Positions 61,846 through 64,000 of a DNA stretch of 64,000 nucleotides are shown here, one piece after another. The notes under the pieces are model-generated. The model had not been told where the DNA came from, ran no database searches, and worked only from the letters and a program-made list of their open reading frames with translations. Positions within the stretch are counted from its first letter, which is position 1. The number at the start of each line of letters is the position of its first letter. The translations under genes and the position numbers were made by a program. Source of the stretch: Conoideocrella luteorostrata (taxonomy: Eukaryota; Ascomycota; Sordariomycetes; Hypocreales; Clavicipitaceae). Location: contig JASWJB010000178.1 in the NCBI GenBank assembly GCA_032433595.1, positions 25,608 to 89,607 of the forward strand, written 5' to 3'.

Positions 61846-61871
61846 TTTTTATATCTGGTCTCATGAGACCA
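61846..61871 (-). promoter_or_regulatory. TATA box with adjacent 16-bp palindrome
   Basis: On the minus strand the perfect palindrome TGGTCTCATGAGACCA (61856-61871) is followed after two bases by TATAAAAA (61846-61853), 150 bases before the ATG of the small secreted protein. The placement suggests a regulator binding next to the core promoter. Confidence 0.5.
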
Positions 61872-64000
61872 ATGTCGCTGCTTTGAGGCATATATTATGC
61901 TTGTAGTGATAGGTCAACCAAGGGATTGAACGTGCGCACAGCGGGTCAATACGCCTCTTGGTGATTTCTGGATGCTTCAATAGGATTACGCGTGATATCT
62001 GTCGGGCGAAACCTATTGTTCGATGCAGCAGCGGAGGAGAGGCCTGTGCTGACGAGACAGGTTGTGATCATGGCGGTGTTTAGTGGCATGTTGTTGCTCA
62101 CTATGCGGCTCGAGGTACAATAATGCAAAAGGGGCAGGGGTGAGACAATTCTTGACTGGTCCTGTGGTTTGGAGCTGGGTCCTGGGGTTGATAAACAGTA
62201 TATAACTGCAGTACAAATGTACAGTACAAATGTATAAGTGTAGCAGGCTGGGCCATGTCACAGAGTTTTGCGGACGGGACACTCGGGACAATAGACACAG
62301 CGTGTGCTGGGCCGTTTCAGGCATGATTGATTCCACTGTTGGATTAAATTCAGATTGAATTTGGTGCCAAGCGACCAATCGTTACTGCACTATGCCTATT
62401 GATTAGCATTCCAGATGATCAACTGGGTTCCTCATCTGGAGTGGATGTCCAGGCGGCTGAAGCTCAGGTATCGGCTGCACGGGGAGGAGTACATTACGGT
62501 ACTGGGCATTGCTAATTAATAGTTATGTGAGTTGGTTTAAACAGCGGCTGGACAAAACAGGATAAAGCACAATGAGTGGCTCATGGTTGGTGTTCTTCGC
62601 ATGCTACCATCTACTAGTACCTGTCGGTTCCATCCCAGGCCAGTAACTGGCGCAATGCGTGTGAATGGGTATGTAGGGGACAAATAACGTGTCCCTTCGT
62701 AGAGTTGGCCGGGTAAGCTGTGAAGGATCTCGTACATATGCCTCCTTGGATGGTGAGCCCTATTTGTCCTAGAGAGAGCTGTGTGATTGATTCCACTTCC
62801 TGTCATGAATAGAGCGAGGGCCAAAAATTGGCCGTCGCATTGCTTTGTCCGGTCCGTAGAATAAGACGTCGAAAACGATGGATCTTCCTCCGATGACTTG
62901 CTTCATAATCTAAACGGAGCAATTGGCGCATTGGCAGGGGTTGAAGTACTATAATAATTGATGCATTCTTGCCGTGGATAAACACAGCCATCAAGCGTCA
63001 CAATGTGATGAATATGCTACTACCTGAAAGACCTTTCCGTGTTTTTGGGGTTCAAAACGAAATTAAACAGGGGAGGACGACGATTATGTTGGTAAAGCCC
63101 GGCTTGTAGCCGTTCGTTGGTCACCGACAGACTGTTGTTGGCCTTGCTGTCTCACCTTTGCGGCCCCGTGCTCCAAACTGAAGTCATATACCTTACATTG
63201 TATATCCGTATTATCCGGCATGTCGTATTTGGGAGAATCTACGGCTTCGATGAGGGCATCATGGGTTTGGTCAATCTTGCCTGTGGTGTCGGGATGACGC
63301 CATGTCTCGCCATCCAACATACCGTGGGCGACCAACCAGGAAGAGGCCTGCCAACAAGCTCAATGGCGACACACACAGTAACAGCCTGCTTGACTTTATT
63401 GCTGTGGCGCCATCGCTGACCACGCTGGTCTTTTTTTCTTTATGGGGAGATATTACGTACGAGCCCTAAGCGCCAGATGTTGTGGTAGAGTACTATTGTG
63501 GTTAGGAGCTGTTCAGAAAGCTGGCAGGCAAAGTTGTGATTTCTAACACAAAGAAACGAGAAGAAAAAGAAAAGAAAATATAAGAAAAGGGGAGGGGATG
63601 TTGGCAAGATGGGAACGTAATCGGATGTAAAAATACCTATACAAAACTATCAGCCCAAGGAGCAAGAAATCATATGAAGTACAGGGTGTTCGCAGCGGGT
63701 GGGCTGATCTTGAATGCCTTCGCTCTCCCCATGTTAAGTTGGATCACGGGACTCACATGTATCGAATTTGGAGATAGTTTGGACCACAGTAGGTTTACTT
63801 TCGCCTGCATTACCGGTGAATGTATCTTCCGAGCATCTGACGTGTTAGGGGTGTAGAGCTACTGGATTGATCTACGACACCCTTCATGCACATGGTAACA
63901 AATGGAGCTGCCTTAATATCTGCGGAGATTTATATTGCTCGAGGCCATGTAACAGGCTGCTTGTGAAATTCACATATTTTTTTTTTTTTTTTTTTGGAAC
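61872..64000. other. Right-end region, no clear gene
   Basis: About 2.1 kb. A minus-strand frame (63084-63335, MVAHGMLDGETWRHPDTTG) and a plus-strand frame (63674-63856) are the only candidates; neither has family resemblance. A run of 19 T lies at 63977-63995. A tandem GTACAAATGTA repeat occurs at about 62211-62232. Confidence 0.4.
63674..63856 (+). CDS. Possible 60-residue secreted peptide, doubtful
   Basis: The ORF starts MKYRVFAAGGLILNAFALPMLSW, which could pass for a signal peptide, and continues with three Cys (LTCIEF; FACITGEC). No family is recognised, no promoter is evident, and a chance ORF of this size is quite possible. Listed only because it has a plausible secretion signal. Confidence 0.2.
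   Translation: MKYRVFAAGGLILNAFALPMLSWITGLTCIEFGDSLDHSRFTFACITGECIFRASDVLGV

Overview
The window is nuclear DNA from a filamentous ascomycete, most likely a sordariomycete of the order Hypocreales (possibly Clavicipitaceae). The evidence is short introns (about 50-150 nt) with GT..AG ends and CTAAC-like branch sites, fungal-specific families (Ysc84/SYLF, GH72 glucanosyltransferase, DUF3425 bZIP, Smi1/Knr4, berberine-bridge oxidoreductase) and long gene-poor intergenic stretches. The order is inferred from protein resemblance and not tested. Nothing bacterial (operons, Shine-Dalgarno sites, CRISPR) is expected or seen. I found no convincing tRNA or rRNA gene. Gene models were spliced by hand; every joined reading frame closes in frame.

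Layout. 1-3.1 kb: CCR4 deadenylase. 4.1-6.1 kb: a short Mutator-like (MULE) element with long terminal inverted repeats and one FAR1-type DNA-binding ORF, abutting a decayed NACHT/ankyrin gene fragment. 6.1-7.6 kb: SRPK-like kinase. 8.6-12 kb: mitochondrial carrier and amidohydrolase. 12.9-16.6 kb: ELP3 and succinyl-CoA ligase alpha, divergent. 17.3-21.1 kb: UBC1 and the proteasome ATPase RPT2, divergent. 21.5-25.2 kb: promethin-like membrane protein and a SYLF-domain protein. 26.4-32.3 kb: FAD oxidoreductase, bZIP/DUF3425 factor and Smi1/Knr4-like protein. 34-41 kb: DUF2306 membrane protein, Ure2-like GST, PAP2 phosphatase and a GPI-anchored GH72 enzyme. 41-46.2 kb: gene-poor. 46.2 kb: small hydrophilic protein. 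48.9-50.8 kb: ARB1. 50.8-54.4 kb: gene-poor. 54.4-60.7 kb: INO80. 61.4 kb: small secreted protein. 61.7-64 kb: no clear gene.

Most genes are unlinked housekeeping functions (mRNA decay, tRNA modification, TCA cycle, ubiquitin-proteasome, ribosome biogenesis, chromatin remodelling, cell wall). The only pair that looks functionally related is UBC1/RPT2, which share a divergent promoter region. There is no PKS, NRPS or terpene backbone gene, so the lone oxidoreductase, amidohydrolase and GST do not form a recognisable metabolite cluster.

The most unusual features are (i) the mini-MULE carrying only a DNA-binding ORF; (ii) a dispersed palindromic motif TACTCCGTA/TACGGAGTA, at least thirty copies, found only between genes and often doubled head-to-head or in tandem; (iii) a small secreted protein with two dibasic sites and a 16-bp palindrome next to its TATA box; (iv) three spaced copies of a 16-bp element upstream of the FAD oxidoreductase; and (v) splicing features (a start-codon-only exon, a 29-nt exon, an in-frame stop-free intron, and an intron whose retention would remove a GPI anchor).
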